Positions 54,731-64,000 of a DNA stretch of 64,000 nt are shown here, one piece after another. Numbering within the stretch: position 1 is the first letter of the stretch; every line of letters begins with the position of its first letter. The position numbers and the translations under genes were made by a program. Origin of the DNA: Paraburkholderia hayleyella (GTDB lineage: Bacteria; Pseudomonadota; Gammaproteobacteria; Burkholderiales; Burkholderiaceae); the NCBI RefSeq assembly GCF_009455685.1, contig NZ_QPES01000002.1:434001-498000 (forward strand), given 5' to 3'. Below the pieces are notes generated by a model. It saw only the letters and a list, made by a program, of their open reading frames with translations. It searched no databases and was not told where the DNA came from.

Positions 54731-55654
54731 ATGTCAAACCTGTTCATGGGGATTCGTCCCGATCGCTGGAACTTCCTCTGGGACGCGCTCACCACGTTTT
54801 CACTCTCGCTGTGCGCCGCGGTGCTCATGCTGCTAGTGGGCTGGTGGGTGGCGCGCCGTGCCTCGAACTGGCTGAACCGCCTGCTCACCCGCCAGTCAAG
54901 TGTCGATGCCACATTGCGGCCCATTATTTGTGATACCTGCCTGTGGGGCATTCGCATCATCGCCATCGTGGGCGCGCTCTCGCAAATCGGCATTCAGACA
55001 GCCAGCATCGTCGCGGTGCTCGGCGCAGCCGGCCTGGCCATCGGTCTCGCGCTACAGGGCACTATGCAGAACATCGCGGCAGGCATCATGTTGCTGCTGT
55101 TGCGCCCCTTCAGAGTGGGGGACTATATCGACAGCAGCACGGTCGCGGGCACGGTGGAAGAAGTCAGCCTGTTCACCACACGTCTGACCAAACCCGATGG
55201 CATCTGCGAATACGTGCCCAACAGTGCGCTCTGGAGCAATTCGATCCGTAATTACACCCGCAACCCGACTCGCCGGCTTGATCTGGAAGTCGAGATTTCG
55301 CTCAACGACGATCTCGACCACGCCATGAATGCCCTGCTGACCCTGGTCAAGGCGGATCAGCGGGTGCTCGCCGAGCCTGCGCCGCAAATCATGGTCAACC
55401 GCTTCGAAGACAGCACAACGGTGCTCAATATCCGTGTCTGGTCAAACATCGATGTGTTCTGGGATTTGCGCTGGGATCTTGCCCGGCAAGTCCGGCATGT
55501 GCTGACCGAGGCGCAATGCTCGCTGCCATTACGCACGCGTTTGCATATTGTGCAGAATGCCGCGCCTACGGCTGCGGCACCCGCAGCGGCAGCGCCCATG
55601 CCCCCCACATCCGTCACCTCACCGCCTCCGGCAACCCCGCCCGAAACACGCTAA
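54731..55654 (+). CDS. Small-conductance mechanosensitive channel (MscS family)
   Basis: 307 aa. An N-terminal membrane region of three helices, with the pore-lining motif GAAGLAIGLALQGTMQNIAAGIM split across helix III, then PFRVGDYIDS and a cytoplasmic cage of MscS form. C-terminal tail is Ala/Pro-rich. It opens on membrane tension to release solutes. The ATG at 54731 follows AAGGAT. The gene begins about 280 bp from the divergent helicase gene. Confidence 0.9.
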   Translation: MSNLFMGIRPDRWNFLWDALTTFSLSLCAAVLMLLVGWWVARRASNWLNRLLTRQSSVDATLRPIICDTCLWGIRIIAIVGALSQIGIQTASIVAVLGAAGLAIGLALQGTMQNIAAGIMLLLLRPFRVGDYIDSSTVAGTVEEVSLFTTRLTKPDGICEYVPNSALWSNSIRNYTRNPTRRLDLEVEISLNDDLDHAMNALLTLVKADQRVLAEPAPQIMVNRFEDSTTVLNIRVWSNIDVFWDLRWDLARQVRHVLTEAQCSLPLRTRLHIVQNAAPTAAAPAAAAPMPPTSVTSPPPATPPETR

Positions 55655-55773
55655 GCGCGCAAATAGCGACTATTCGCAGCGTTACACCCAGGCTCGCACC
55701 CGGCACCCTATCCTCACGGCTGCTACGTTTTGCGCGGCACACAGGCCGCGCATCCTCCCTTTTGATTCGCCTC

Positions 55774-56709
55774 ATGCCCGCCGCAGTCTCCAGAAAAACG
55801 CTCATCGGCTTGCGCACACTGTTGCGCAGCTTTGGCCAGCTCGTGCTGCAAGGCAATGCCGCCACCGGCGCCTGCGTGTTTGCCGCATGGCTGGCCTACA
55901 GCCCACGGCTCGCCTGTGCAGGGCTGCTAGGCGCGCTGGCTGCCAATGCCGCTGCGCTGCGCTTAAACCGATTTGCCTGGCGCGATACCTATCGCGGGCT
56001 ACACGGTTTCAACGGCGCACTCGCGGCAGTCGTGGTCTTCACTTTTATTGCCGATAACGCGCGGGCTATCTCGTTTGCCCTGCCCAGCGCACTGGCCACC
56101 ACGTGGCTGCTCAAGCCCTGGGCCCGCTGGCTGCGTAGCCAGGGCTTGAAGTTTTACTCCAGCCCCGCGCTGCTGGTCAGTGGCCTCTGGCTGCCATTGA
56201 TCAATCTCAGCAACCCCACTGTTCAGCGCGCCACGGCACACAGCACCGCCTTGCTTCATGACGCTGGCAACTGGCTCTCCGGGCTGGCGCAAACCAGCTT
56301 TGCCTGTGGCGCATGGCCTGGCCTGCTGATTCTCGCGGGCATCGCTGCCGCATCCCGCAGGCACGCATTCTGGGCCCTCGCCGGCACGGTACTGGGCAGC
56401 ACGGCGCATCTCCTGCTGGGCGCAAGCGTTGTGTCATTCGATCTGGGCCTGCTGGGTTTTAACGGCGCCCTGACCGCCCTGGCCCTGGCCAATAGCGGTG
56501 CGCTAGCGGCACTCAGCGGAATCGCGCTGGCCGTCGTGTTGCAACGGCTCGCCGATCATTGCGGCCTCGTCACACTGGGCGTGCCCTTCGTGCTGGCAAC
56601 GTGGAGCGTGCTGTGGCTAGGACAGCACGCACTCAAGCCGGCATGGGCCCGTTTCCTCGGGCTGTCATGGCAACGTGTCCGACGTTTTTCCCGGCGTCCG
56701 GCCCGTTAA
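55774..56709 (+). CDS. Urea transporter (UT family)
   Basis: 311 aa polytopic membrane protein. Two internal repeats each carry the UT motif: GLHGFNGALAAVVVF in the first and LLGFNGALTALALANS in the second. This is the channel-like bacterial/vertebrate urea transporter family. The ATG at 55774 gives the standard N-terminus. Its position 2.2 kb from the urease operon fits a role in urea uptake, though it is on the opposite strand. Confidence 0.85.
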   Translation: MPAAVSRKTLIGLRTLLRSFGQLVLQGNAATGACVFAAWLAYSPRLACAGLLGALAANAAALRLNRFAWRDTYRGLHGFNGALAAVVVFTFIADNARAISFALPSALATTWLLKPWARWLRSQGLKFYSSPALLVSGLWLPLINLSNPTVQRATAHSTALLHDAGNWLSGLAQTSFACGAWPGLLILAGIAAASRRHAFWALAGTVLGSTAHLLLGASVVSFDLGLLGFNGALTALALANSGALAALSGIALAVVLQRLADHCGLVTLGVPFVLATWSVLWLGQHALKPAWARFLGLSWQRVRRFSRRPAR

Positions 56710-56792
56710 AGACACCCGCGACACCCGCGACACCCGCCACAATCAGCGCGCTTTCACTCACTTCACACAAACCACACCAACGAGGATCTGGC

Positions 56793-56984
56793 ATGCCGAC
56801 TTTTCATATCGAGCTTTTTGAAGGCCGCACGATTGAACAAAAACGTGCGTTCATCGCTGCTATTACTCAGGCGAGCGTTCAAACGCTAGGCGTCGCACCC
56901 AATACCATTGATATTATTTTGACCGAGGTCAAACGGGAAAACTGGGCAACCGGTGGGCAATTGTGGTCTGACGCAAGCAGCTAG
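56793..56984 (+). CDS. 4-oxalocrotonate tautomerase family protein
   Basis: 63 aa: MPTFHIELFEGRTIEQKR start with Pro at position 1 after Met removal, the catalytic N-terminal proline of the superfamily. Length is typical. GAGGATC lies upstream. Substrate unknown. 83 bp after the urea transporter. Confidence 0.88.
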   Translation: MPTFHIELFEGRTIEQKRAFIAAITQASVQTLGVAPNTIDIILTEVKRENWATGGQLWSDASS

Positions 56985-57117
56985 GCACGTCGCATATCCG
57001 CTTCGGCATCCTGCCTGCAAACAATTTTTACAGGTTATCAGTTGAGTAAATGTAGATTCAGGCCGACGCCATGCTTGGACTGCATGGCGCATAACCAACA
57101 ACTACATCTGAGACCTT

Positions 57118-57939
57118 ATGAGACACCTGACTTTCAAAACATACAGCGGCGAAATCTATCGCACCACCTGGCACATCATTAAAACGATGCCGGCTTTCCT
57201 GCTGACCATCATCGTTATCTTTGCAATCGTTGATTTATCCTCAATCGTCCTGGCGATGGTCTCGGCTTCAGAAAATAACGAAATTTACAAAGCAATAGAA
57301 TCCGCGCGAAACGAAAACTGGGTAATCCAGATAATTGATATTTATGTCACTGGAATTGTCTTCATTAAAATCAATCGCCTGCTTTTTCTGAATGAACAGA
57401 ATAAATTTCTTGACCCTGACGGATATAAAGCGCTACATCGGTATGTTAAATTAAATTTCCTGTATCTTTTGATTTGCCTTGTCATCACCCTGGGCCTGTT
57501 CATCATTGCGCTATTACTGACAGGATCTCATCTGTCCAAGCCCCAGATCTATATCGTCAGCCTGATTGCATTCGGCTGTTCCGGCTATATATTCATCAGG
57601 CTCGCATTATTATTTCCGGCAATCGCACTGGGTAGCAATATTGCATTGCGCGCGGCATGGCAAAATAGTTCGCCTCATTTCTGGAATTTATTCAGAATAA
57701 TGGCTGGCATTATCGCCTCCATTATTCTCTGCACGCTGGCCGTGTTTTATATTTTTGAGGAAATTTTCCAGAAACTAACACCAGTTGGACAAATATTCGC
57801 AAGCATTCCAGTCAGGGCAATTTATATCACTTTAACCACCGTTATTTTTTCAGTAACGGCAGGATGGCTTTATCGCCACTTCGCCTGCGAATTGATACCG
57901 CTCACCCAAAGCGGCGCCCTGCAAAAAGAAACGACATAG
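57118..57939 (+). CDS. Multi-pass membrane protein of lower GC
   Basis: 273 aa with about six transmembrane helices. A central RLALLFPAIALGSNIALRA stretch followed by WQNSS recalls the YciC/GPDPase-membrane-domain families, but I do not assign it firmly. Codon use is more A+T-rich than its neighbours, like the effector-like genes. It has no hrp-like box upstream; I checked for GGAAC in both orientations. Function unknown. Confidence 0.55.
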   Translation: MRHLTFKTYSGEIYRTTWHIIKTMPAFLLTIIVIFAIVDLSSIVLAMVSASENNEIYKAIESARNENWVIQIIDIYVTGIVFIKINRLLFLNEQNKFLDPDGYKALHRYVKLNFLYLLICLVITLGLFIIALLLTGSHLSKPQIYIVSLIAFGCSGYIFIRLALLFPAIALGSNIALRAAWQNSSPHFWNLFRIMAGIIASIILCTLAVFYIFEEIFQKLTPVGQIFASIPVRAIYITLTTVIFSVTAGWLYRHFACELIPLTQSGALQKETT

Positions 57940-57983
57940 CGGTGCCGGGATGATGGCATTCGGGTGGGCGGACGAGTGAGTGC

Positions 57984-58628
57984 TTAGACGTTCAATAACC
58001 CTTTCTTTCTGATAAACCTCACGACTTCATCCAGGCCGTCGAGCGCTTTCAGATTGCACATCACAAAGGGCCGCTCGCCACGCATCTTCCTTGCATCGGA
58101 GGCCATCACATCGAGATTCGCGCCAACCAGCGGCGCGAGATCCGTCTTGTTGATCACGAGCAGATCCGATTTCGTGATGCCAGGGCCGCCCTTGCGCGGG
58201 ATTTTCTCGCCGCCCGCGACGTCGATCACGTAGAGGGTCAGGTCCGACAGTTCCGGGCTGAACGTTGCCGCAAGATTATCGCCGCCCGATTCGATAAAGA
58301 CGATATCCGCATCGGGAAAGCGGGTAAGCATCCGGTCGACCGCTTCGAGATTGATCGAAGCATCCTCCCGAATCGCCGTATGCGGGCAACCGCCCGTCTC
58401 AACGCCCATGATCCGCTCGGCCGGCAGCGCGCCCGCGACCGTCAGCAGGCGCTGGTCCTCTTTCGTATAGATGTCGTTGGTAATGGCGACGAGGTCGTAC
58501 TGCTCGCGCATCGCCTTGCACAACATTTCGAGCAGCGTGGTCTTGCCCGAACCGACGGGGCCGCCAATGCCCACGCGTAGCGGGGGCAGTTTCTTCGTGC
58601 GGGCAACGGGATGATGAGGTGCGTTCAT
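57984..58628 (-). CDS. ureG: Urease accessory GTPase UreG
   Basis: 214 aa. P-loop GIGGPVGSGKTTLLEMLC, a G3-like ESGGDNLAATFSPELSD, and NKTDLAP. It delivers nickel to urease using GTP. Last gene of the operon, 51 bp after ureF. Confidence 0.95.
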   Translation of the reverse strand: MNAPHHPVARTKKLPPLRVGIGGPVGSGKTTLLEMLCKAMREQYDLVAITNDIYTKEDQRLLTVAGALPAERIMGVETGGCPHTAIREDASINLEAVDRMLTRFPDADIVFIESGGDNLAATFSPELSDLTLYVIDVAGGEKIPRKGGPGITKSDLLVINKTDLAPLVGANLDVMASDARKMRGERPFVMCNLKALDGLDEVVRFIRKKGLLNV

Positions 58629-58679
58629 GAGAGATCGTGTTCTGTGTGATGCGTGGCGTGATGCGTGGCCTGATGTGCG

Positions 58680-59360
58680 TTACGAGCGGAAGAGCCTTGA
58701 ATACTGCGACTCATGACGCGCCGATAAAATGCCCAGTTGCGGCGCGAACGTGTTGATCTGCTCAGGCGCGATCATGAGCGCGCGAGTCACAGCGGCGTCA
58801 ATCGGCCCGCGCAGCGCAACGATGATGCGCTGCCCCGCAAGCTGTCCCAACGGCACGGACTTCAATGCGGCCGCCACCTGGTTTTCCACCCAACTGAAAG
58901 CATAAGCGGCGAGCGTGGCGTCAATCGCGGCATCGTGTGCGTAAGCAGCCAATGCGAATGCCGTCGGTTGCGCCAGCGGAGTGATCGAGGCGAGTGTCGC
59001 GCGTCGCGGCGCATCGCCCCATTCCAGCGATATGCATAGTTGCCGCAGCGACCAGCCCATCTGTTCCGTTTCCCGGCGCAGTTCCGCGGACTCGCGGCTA
59101 GCAAGAAATTCGCCGTTGGCGTCGGCAAGGCGGGCGGCATCATGCGTGCGCCAACGTTCCATCTGGTGCGCCAGGCACGGCAGTTCAGCGCGCGCGAGCA
59201 CGTCGCTCAGGCCACTGGCAATCCAGTCACGTGCGGAATCGGCATCGGTGACGATGTGTGCTTCGATCGCCGCCTCAAGCCCCTGCGAATAGCTGAACGT
59301 GCCGATCGGCAGCGCGGGCGAAGCCAGATGCAGCAGCGCGGTGAGTTCAGCGATGCGCAC
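58680..59360 (-). CDS. ureF: Urease accessory protein UreF
   Basis: 226 aa. Begins with the family-typical LLHLASPALPIGTFSYSQGL; helical throughout. UreF with UreD and UreG forms the nickel-insertion complex. The start overlaps the end of ureE by 14 bp. Confidence 0.93.
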   Translation of the reverse strand: MRIAELTALLHLASPALPIGTFSYSQGLEAAIEAHIVTDADSARDWIASGLSDVLARAELPCLAHQMERWRTHDAARLADANGEFLASRESAELRRETEQMGWSLRQLCISLEWGDAPRRATLASITPLAQPTAFALAAYAHDAAIDATLAAYAFSWVENQVAAALKSVPLGQLAGQRIIVALRGPIDAAVTRALMIAPEQINTFAPQLGILSARHESQYSRLFRS

Positions 59361-59973
59361 GGGGCGAACGGGTTAGGTGATGTACGTGGTCACACGATTC
59401 GCCATGCACGTGGTCATGGTGGTCGTGGTCGTGCGGCGAGTGCGGATGGTCATGCACGTGATGTTCCCTGAACACCTGTTGCGCGAGTGCATAGTCTTCG
59501 GCGAACGTCTCATCATGCCCATGCTTATGACCGCCGCCATAAGCACCGGCCTCCGGCTGGAACGGCATCTGCAGTTGCTCGACCATTGCACCAAGACGCC
59601 TGAGCATATCGGCCAGTACCGGATCGTATTCGAGCTTCAGATAATCCACACCCACTTCCACGGGAGTATGACGATTGCCGAGGTGGTACGCCGCACGCGT
59701 CAGCGTCAGCCCGTCTTGCGCCCGCACGACCAGCACCGCTTCCGGCGCAGCCACCACACGCACGAGCGCGCCATCGTCGGCGATCAGCAGGTCGCCATCG
59801 CGCAGCACGGTGCCGCGCGGCAACAGCAGGGCGATGGGCTCGCCATGATCGAGCGTGGCTGCGAGGCGGCTTTTGCGACGTTCATCGAACGCGAGCGTCA
59901 AGGTCGGGGCACGCTTCACCAGTACAGGGGCGATCTTCAGATGCGGCGCCAGCAGTTTGTCGAGTGTGCGCAT
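59347..59973 (-). CDS. ureE: Urease accessory nickel chaperone UreE
   Basis: 208 aa. UreE core (LLLPRGTVLRDGDLLIADDG, AYHLGNRHTPVEV) plus a His-rich C-terminal tail (HHDHVHGESCDHVHH) for nickel binding. The ATG at 59973 starts 2 bp after the ureC stop; the longer upstream frame lies within ureC. Confidence 0.93.
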   Translation of the reverse strand: MRTLDKLLAPHLKIAPVLVKRAPTLTLAFDERRKSRLAATLDHGEPIALLLPRGTVLRDGDLLIADDGALVRVVAAPEAVLVVRAQDGLTLTRAAYHLGNRHTPVEVGVDYLKLEYDPVLADMLRRLGAMVEQLQMPFQPEAGAYGGGHKHGHDETFAEDYALAQQVFREHHVHDHPHSPHDHDHHDHVHGESCDHVHHLTRSPRAHR

Positions 59974-59975
59974 GA

Positions 59976-61682
59976 TCAGAACAGGAAGTAGCGTTGCGCC
60001 ATCGGCAACACGGCAGCGGGATCGCAGGTCAGCCACTGGCCATCGGCGATCACCTGATAGGTCTCTGGATCGACGCTGATTGCAGGCCGCCACGCGTTAT
60101 GAATCATGTCCGCCTTCGTGAGATTGCGGCAGTTCTTCACGGTGACGATCCGCTTGCTCAAACCATAGCGCTCGGCAATGCCCGCATCGGCCGCCATCTG
60201 CGACACGAAGGTCAGCGATGTCCGGCTCAAGGCGCCGCCGCGCGTGGCAAACATGTTGCGATAGTGGACCGGCTCCGGTGTGGGAATGGAGGCGTTGGGA
60301 TCGCCCATCTGCGCCATGGCGATCATTCCGCCCTTGAGAATCAGCGAAGGCTTGACGCCAAAAAACGCTGGCTCCCAGAACACGAGGTCGGCCCATTTTC
60401 CTGGTTCGATCGAACCGACTTCGTGCGCGATGCCATGCGTGATCGCCGGGTTGATCGTGTACTTCGCAACGTAGCGTTTCGCGCGGAAATTATCGTGGCG
60501 CGCGTTGTCCTCGGGCAATGCGCCGCGCTGCACCTTCATCTTGTGCGCACCCTGCCACGCGCGGATGATGACCTCGCCGACGCGGCCCATCGCCTGCGAA
60601 TCCGACGACAACATGGATAACGCGCCGAGATCATGCAGGATGTCTTCGGCGGCGATGGTCTCGCGGCGAATGCGTGATTCGGCAAACGCGATATCTTCCA
60701 CAATCGATGGGTCCAGGTGATGACACACCATGAGCATGTCGAGATGCTCATCGAGTGTATTGACGGTATACGGGCACGTCGGATTGGTCGACGAAGGCAG
60801 CACGTTTGTTTCGCCACAGACCTTGATGATGTCGGGCGCATGGCCGCCGCCTGCGCCTTCGGTGTGATACGTGTGGATCGTGCGGCCCTTGAATGCCGCC
60901 ACCGTCGTTTCGACGAAGCCCGATTCGTTCAGCGTGTCCGTGTGGATCGACACCTGCGTGTCGGTATCCTCGGCGACCGAGAGACAGTTATCGATCGCGG
61001 CAGGCGTCGCACCCCAGTCTTCGTGCAGCTTCAGGCCGATCGCGCCAGCGGCGATCTGCTCGACCAGCGGCTGCGGCTGGCTCACATTGCCTTTGCCGAG
61101 AAAACCGAGATTCATCGGATAGCCATCGGCCGCCTGCAGCATCCGTTCGAGATGCCACGGGCCCGGCGTACAGGTGGTCGCGTTCGTGCCCGTCGCGGGG
61201 CCGGTGCCGCCGCCGATCATCGTCGTCACGCCACTGGCGAGCGCTTCCTCGATCTGCTGCGGGCTGATGAAATGAATGTGTGTGTCGATGCCGCCCGCCG
61301 TCACGATCAGGCCTTCGCCTGCGATCACCTCGGTTGCCGCACCAATCGTAATCGTCACGTTCGGCTGAATGTCGGGGTTTCCCGCCTTGCCAATCGCGGC
61401 GATGCGGCCGCCCTTGATGCCGATGTCGGCCTTCACGATGCCCCAGTGATCGAGAATCACGGCGTTCGTGATCACCGTATCGACCACCTCCGCATGCACG
61501 CGCTGCGACTGGCCCATGCCGTCACGTATCACCTTGCCGCCACCGAACTTGACCTCTTCGCCGTAAGTCGTGAAGTCGCGCTCGATTTCGATCAGCAGTT
61601 CGGTATCGGCGAGGCGCACACGATCGCCAGTGGTGGGGCCGAACATCTCCGCGTAAGCGTGGCGGCCAATATGCAGTGTCAT
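59976..61682 (-). CDS. ureC: Urease alpha subunit
   Basis: 568 aa. GGIDTHIHFISPQQ holds the nickel-binding HxH, and IGLKLHEDWGATPAAI holds the carbamylated bridging Lys. The active-site flap MVCHHLDPSIVEDIAFAE follows. Catalyses hydrolysis of urea to ammonia and carbamate. Start MTLHIGRHAYAEMFGPTTGD is canonical; 74 bp separate it from ureB. Confidence 0.97.
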   Translation of the reverse strand: MTLHIGRHAYAEMFGPTTGDRVRLADTELLIEIERDFTTYGEEVKFGGGKVIRDGMGQSQRVHAEVVDTVITNAVILDHWGIVKADIGIKGGRIAAIGKAGNPDIQPNVTITIGAATEVIAGEGLIVTAGGIDTHIHFISPQQIEEALASGVTTMIGGGTGPATGTNATTCTPGPWHLERMLQAADGYPMNLGFLGKGNVSQPQPLVEQIAAGAIGLKLHEDWGATPAAIDNCLSVAEDTDTQVSIHTDTLNESGFVETTVAAFKGRTIHTYHTEGAGGGHAPDIIKVCGETNVLPSSTNPTCPYTVNTLDEHLDMLMVCHHLDPSIVEDIAFAESRIRRETIAAEDILHDLGALSMLSSDSQAMGRVGEVIIRAWQGAHKMKVQRGALPEDNARHDNFRAKRYVAKYTINPAITHGIAHEVGSIEPGKWADLVFWEPAFFGVKPSLILKGGMIAMAQMGDPNASIPTPEPVHYRNMFATRGGALSRTSLTFVSQMAADAGIAERYGLSKRIVTVKNCRNLTKADMIHNAWRPAISVDPETYQVIADGQWLTCDPAAVLPMAQRYFLF

Positions 61683-61755
61683 GGTGTAGATCCGGAAATG
61701 GCCAAGGCGGTGAAGCGGGCTGTAACGGATGAACGCGAACAGCGCGAACAATGCA

Positions 61756-62061
61756 TCACAGCTTGCCCATCACCCGGCCGTTGAAGCCATAGACGACGCG
61801 CGCGCCTGCCAGTTCAACGAGCTCCACGGTACGCTCCTGGCCCGGCTCGAAGCGCACGGCAACGCCCGCTGCGATGTTCAGCCGGAAACCGCGCGCCGCA
61901 TCGCGGTCGAATAACAGCGCTTCGTTGACTTCATAAAAGTGATAGTGCGAGCCGATCTGTACCGGCCGGTCACCGGTATTCGACACGACTACCGTGATGG
62001 TCGCACGACCCGCATTGAGTTCGTGCTCACCATCGTCGATGAGGAGTTCGCCGGGAATCAT
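61756..62061 (-). CDS. ureB: Urease beta subunit
   Basis: 101 aa. MIPGELLIDDGEHELNAGR and SHYHFYEVNEALLFDR are diagnostic. Structural subunit that packs against UreC. Gap to ureA is 32 bp. Confidence 0.96.
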   Translation of the reverse strand: MIPGELLIDDGEHELNAGRATITVVVSNTGDRPVQIGSHYHFYEVNEALLFDRDAARGFRLNIAAGVAVRFEPGQERTVELVELAGARVVYGFNGRVMGKL

Positions 62062-62093
62062 GGAGCCTGCCTTGACGGTGAACGATGAAGAAT

Positions 62094-62396
62094 TCAGGGA
62101 ACCGGATGATGGACAGTGACGAGCTTCGTGCCATCGGGGAACGTTGCTTCCACCTGGATTTCGGGGATCATTTCAGGAACGCCTTCCATCACATCAGCGC
62201 GTGTGAGCAGCGTGGTGCCATAGTGCATGACCTCAGCGACGGTTTTGCCATCGCGGGCCGCTTCCATCAGCGCGGCGCTAATGAACGCGACAGTCTCCGG
62301 GTAATTCAGTTTGAGACCACGTGCGCGGCGCCGTTCGGCGAGCAGCGCGGCAGTGAAGATCAGCAGCTTGTCCTTCTCACGGGGTGTCAGCTTCAT
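62094..62396 (-). CDS. ureA: Urease gamma subunit
   Basis: 100 aa. MKLTPREKDKLLIFTAALLA and LNYPETVAFISAALMEAARD are diagnostic. The ATG at 62396 is canonical; the nine extra upstream codons are not. Confidence 0.96.
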   Translation of the reverse strand: MKLTPREKDKLLIFTAALLAERRRARGLKLNYPETVAFISAALMEAARDGKTVAEVMHYGTTLLTRADVMEGVPEMIPEIQVEATFPDGTKLVTVHHPVP

Positions 62397-62448
62397 CGGA
62401 TGGGTCTCGACGTTGAGGTGCACGACGTTGCGATTGCCTATCGGCTTC

Positions 62449-62476
62449 GGTTATTGGTTATTGGCTATTGGTTATT
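62449..62476. repeat. 7-bp tandem repeat GGTTATT (four units) before ureA
   Basis: Four units, one with GGCTATT, in the 240-bp gap between ureD and ureA. It resembles the CCGCTTG VNTR in unit length. I see no gene in this gap. Confidence 0.8.
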
Positions 62477-62636
62477 GACCGCTCACCCGGCCATTCACCG
62501 TTTATGAATCGCAAGTCGGGGGTAACAATATCACGTCTTTCTAACGATTAACCATACTAACCGATTCGTGAATCGGCAGACAGCACAGCGACACCGATGA
62601 CCTGGTACGACTTCATGCCAAAGTAGATCGCGCGGC

Positions 62637-63506
62637 TCAGGTCGACCAGATCCGCAACGGCACTGCCGCGACGCCATGCACAACCGGCCGCAATTGCAGC
62701 CAGCAACGCGTGAGCGCCTTTTGTAACGTTTCCATCGACCGCGACACTACGCGCACGAGTAGCACGCCATTCGTCACGCATGAGGCTGCGGCGCGCAACG
62801 TATCGTCGAACGGCAACTGTCCGCTCAGCGCTTCGGCGAGCGCGTCATCGCATGCCGCACCGATGGCCCATAACGTGCCGTAGGCGGGAAACCCGGCAAG
62901 CCCCTGGGGCGCATTACGCAGCGGATCGTGAGCAGCGAGACCCACGCGTTCGAACCATAGCAACTCGCCACGTGCGCCGACGATACGCGATACCGCGCAC
63001 AACTGTCCGGCCGACCAGCACTCGCCTGCGGCCTGCCGCCCAAGCTGGGTCGCATCCCAGCCGATCGCGCTCGCGCCCTCGGCCAAGGTCAGCGAAAAAT
63101 CGAGCTGTGCATTCACGCTGTCAAACATGATGTTGTTCTGCGGCAGCCAGTCGAGCTTCGCGTGTTCGCCTACGCGCACAGCAATACGCTGCTGCGCGGA
63201 ACGGCCATTCGATTTGTACCATTGGGTCGCGCCGGGCGTCGTTAGCACTGCGTGTGTGCCTGCCCCGAGCGCGACGTCAATATCGAGCTGATCGCCGCCC
63301 GCAATACCGCCGGGCGGATGCACGATCACCGCATGACAAATCGTCGGGCCTTCGGGGTAAAGCGGTCGCTGTACGCGCAACGCCCCATCGTGCAGCCGGT
63401 GCACAAGCGTGGTGCGTTCATCGTGCCTGACGAAGCCGAGTTCAAGCCGGGCGCACCATGGCATTTGCAGGGTGGTCAGCGTGACATGGTGTTCGGAACG
63501 GGGCAT
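62637..63506 (-). CDS. ureD: Urease accessory protein UreD
   Basis: 289 aa. Family stretches VHPPGGIAGGDQLDIDV, GATQWYKSNGRSAQQRI and WLPQNNIMFDSVNAQLDFS. Works with UreF and UreG to metallate urease. First gene of the operon; 240 bp before ureA. The start at 63506 is the first ATG giving a normal N-terminus. Confidence 0.93.
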   Translation of the reverse strand: MPRSEHHVTLTTLQMPWCARLELGFVRHDERTTLVHRLHDGALRVQRPLYPEGPTICHAVIVHPPGGIAGGDQLDIDVALGAGTHAVLTTPGATQWYKSNGRSAQQRIAVRVGEHAKLDWLPQNNIMFDSVNAQLDFSLTLAEGASAIGWDATQLGRQAAGECWSAGQLCAVSRIVGARGELLWFERVGLAAHDPLRNAPQGLAGFPAYGTLWAIGAACDDALAEALSGQLPFDDTLRAAASCVTNGVLLVRVVSRSMETLQKALTRCWLQLRPVVHGVAAVPLRIWST

Positions 63507-63945
63507 GCGGAGGAGTCAACGAGAGGTCAATCGCCAAGCTACGACTGCTGGTGACGATGGACTGTACGGCGGCTTGCTACCGGACTCAATCGCTCAACAA
63601 GTGGAAAGAAAAGGAAAAGGAAACGGACGAACCGGCTTGATGCGGCCATGCATCGAACCCATCAATCGCACATGGCGCAACAAAATAACACAGCAGAGTA
63701 GCGTACGCGATAGCGAGATCAGGACTGCACGGATGGCACGGATGGCACGGCCAGTGAAGCTAGCATGTATGCAATGACTTCGCGCTGAAGCGCCGGTTCT
63801 TCCGTGCCTCTTTCGTATCCTAAGGCATGCCTGGCAGTTATAGAGCTTGCCGGCAAAGATTCGCTTAGGAGTCGAATGTACAAAAAATCTCGATGCTCCG
63901 CTATCATCCTCACTCCACTATATCAACACACAAAGAGAGAGCGAC
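63507..63945. other. Intergenic region upstream of urease operon
   Basis: 439 bp with no gene I can support. It should hold the urease promoter on the minus strand and, on the plus strand, a promoter for the partial gene at the right edge. A GGCACGGATGGCACGG direct repeat is visible near 63730-63750. Confidence 0.4.
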
Positions 63946-64000
63946 ATGATCAGGGCGATCACCGCGTTACAGAGCAGCGGGCAAGAACAGATGAAGCGAA
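63946..64000 (+). CDS. Partial gene at right edge
   Basis: An ATG 5 bp after AAAGAGAGAGCG opens a frame reading MIRAITALQSSGQEQMK up to the window end. Start context is convincing, but 18 residues do not allow a family call. Confidence 0.35.
   Translation, partial: MIRAITALQSSGQEQMKR

Noticed and set aside
57118..57939. Member of the hrp-like regulon, because A+T-rich
   Set aside because: No GGAAC-type box upstream, and it has six membrane helices unlike the other candidates.

Overview
The window is GC-rich, densely packed DNA. It reads as the chromosome of a Burkholderiaceae beta-proteobacterium (Burkholderia/Paraburkholderia/Robbsia-like). The basis is soxBDAG next to a GlxA-type AraC regulator, a BetR-domain receiver protein, a class II (B12) ribonucleotide reductase and a ureDABCEFG operon. 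The genus is an inference. Inside this GC-rich background sit eight A+T-rich genes of foreign appearance.

Layout. (1) Positions 1-10350, minus strand: one tightly overlapping biosynthetic operon. It holds a membrane protein, two hotdog-fold proteins, an SDR ketoreductase, an ACP, a ketosynthase with an inactive partner, two adenylate-forming enzymes, a MATE exporter, a nicotianamine-synthase-like protein, and a gene running off the left edge. (2) 10928-17668, plus strand, divergent: a MacB/LolD-type ABC transporter, a LolA-like periplasmic protein, an outer-membrane protein, and a LytS/LytTR two-component pair. (3) 17780-21652: nrdJ and glutathione-independent formaldehyde dehydrogenase. (4) 21897-27546: A+T-rich genes (a J-domain protein, a coiled-coil protein, a small membrane-hairpin protein) mixed with ordinary genes (YjdM, a methyltransferase, a nucleoside hydrolase). 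(5) 27621-34432: the sarcosine oxidase operon and its regulator. (6) 34485-42833: four paralogous A+T-rich genes, with a recent tandem duplication that copied the 5' end of soxB, the regulator and effector-like genes. (7) 43017-48283: zwf and a 1117-residue A+T-rich gene. (8) 48407-57939: a potassium channel, signalling proteins, a helicase, MscS, a urea transporter, a tautomerase and a membrane protein. (9) 57984-63506: the urease operon.

Main discovery. Each of the eight A+T-rich, family-less genes is preceded by an ECF-sigma/HrpL-like promoter, GGAAC(C/T/G)-N15/16-TTAC-N-(T/G)-A. A ninth, orphan copy lies at a duplication breakpoint. Scanning GGAAC on both strands by eye, I found no other match in the window. 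The classical hrp box is GGAACC-N15/16-CCACNNA, so this looks like a variant -10. The genes have the marks of type III effectors: polar Ser/Asn-rich N-termini, A+T richness, no metabolic neighbours, and one J domain as in the Pseudomonas effector HopI1. Known Burkholderia/Ralstonia systems use AraC-type HrpB with a different box, so an HrpL-like regulon here would be unusual. No secretion apparatus and no sigma-factor gene lies in the window.

How the genes fit together. Sarcosine oxidase yields one-carbon units and formaldehyde, which formaldehyde dehydrogenase could oxidise; GlxA-type regulators of this neighbourhood control methylglycine catabolism. The urea transporter and urease form a nitrogen-scavenging unit. 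The left operon and the divergent ABC/LolA/outer-membrane operon may make and export a lipid-like or polyene-like product.
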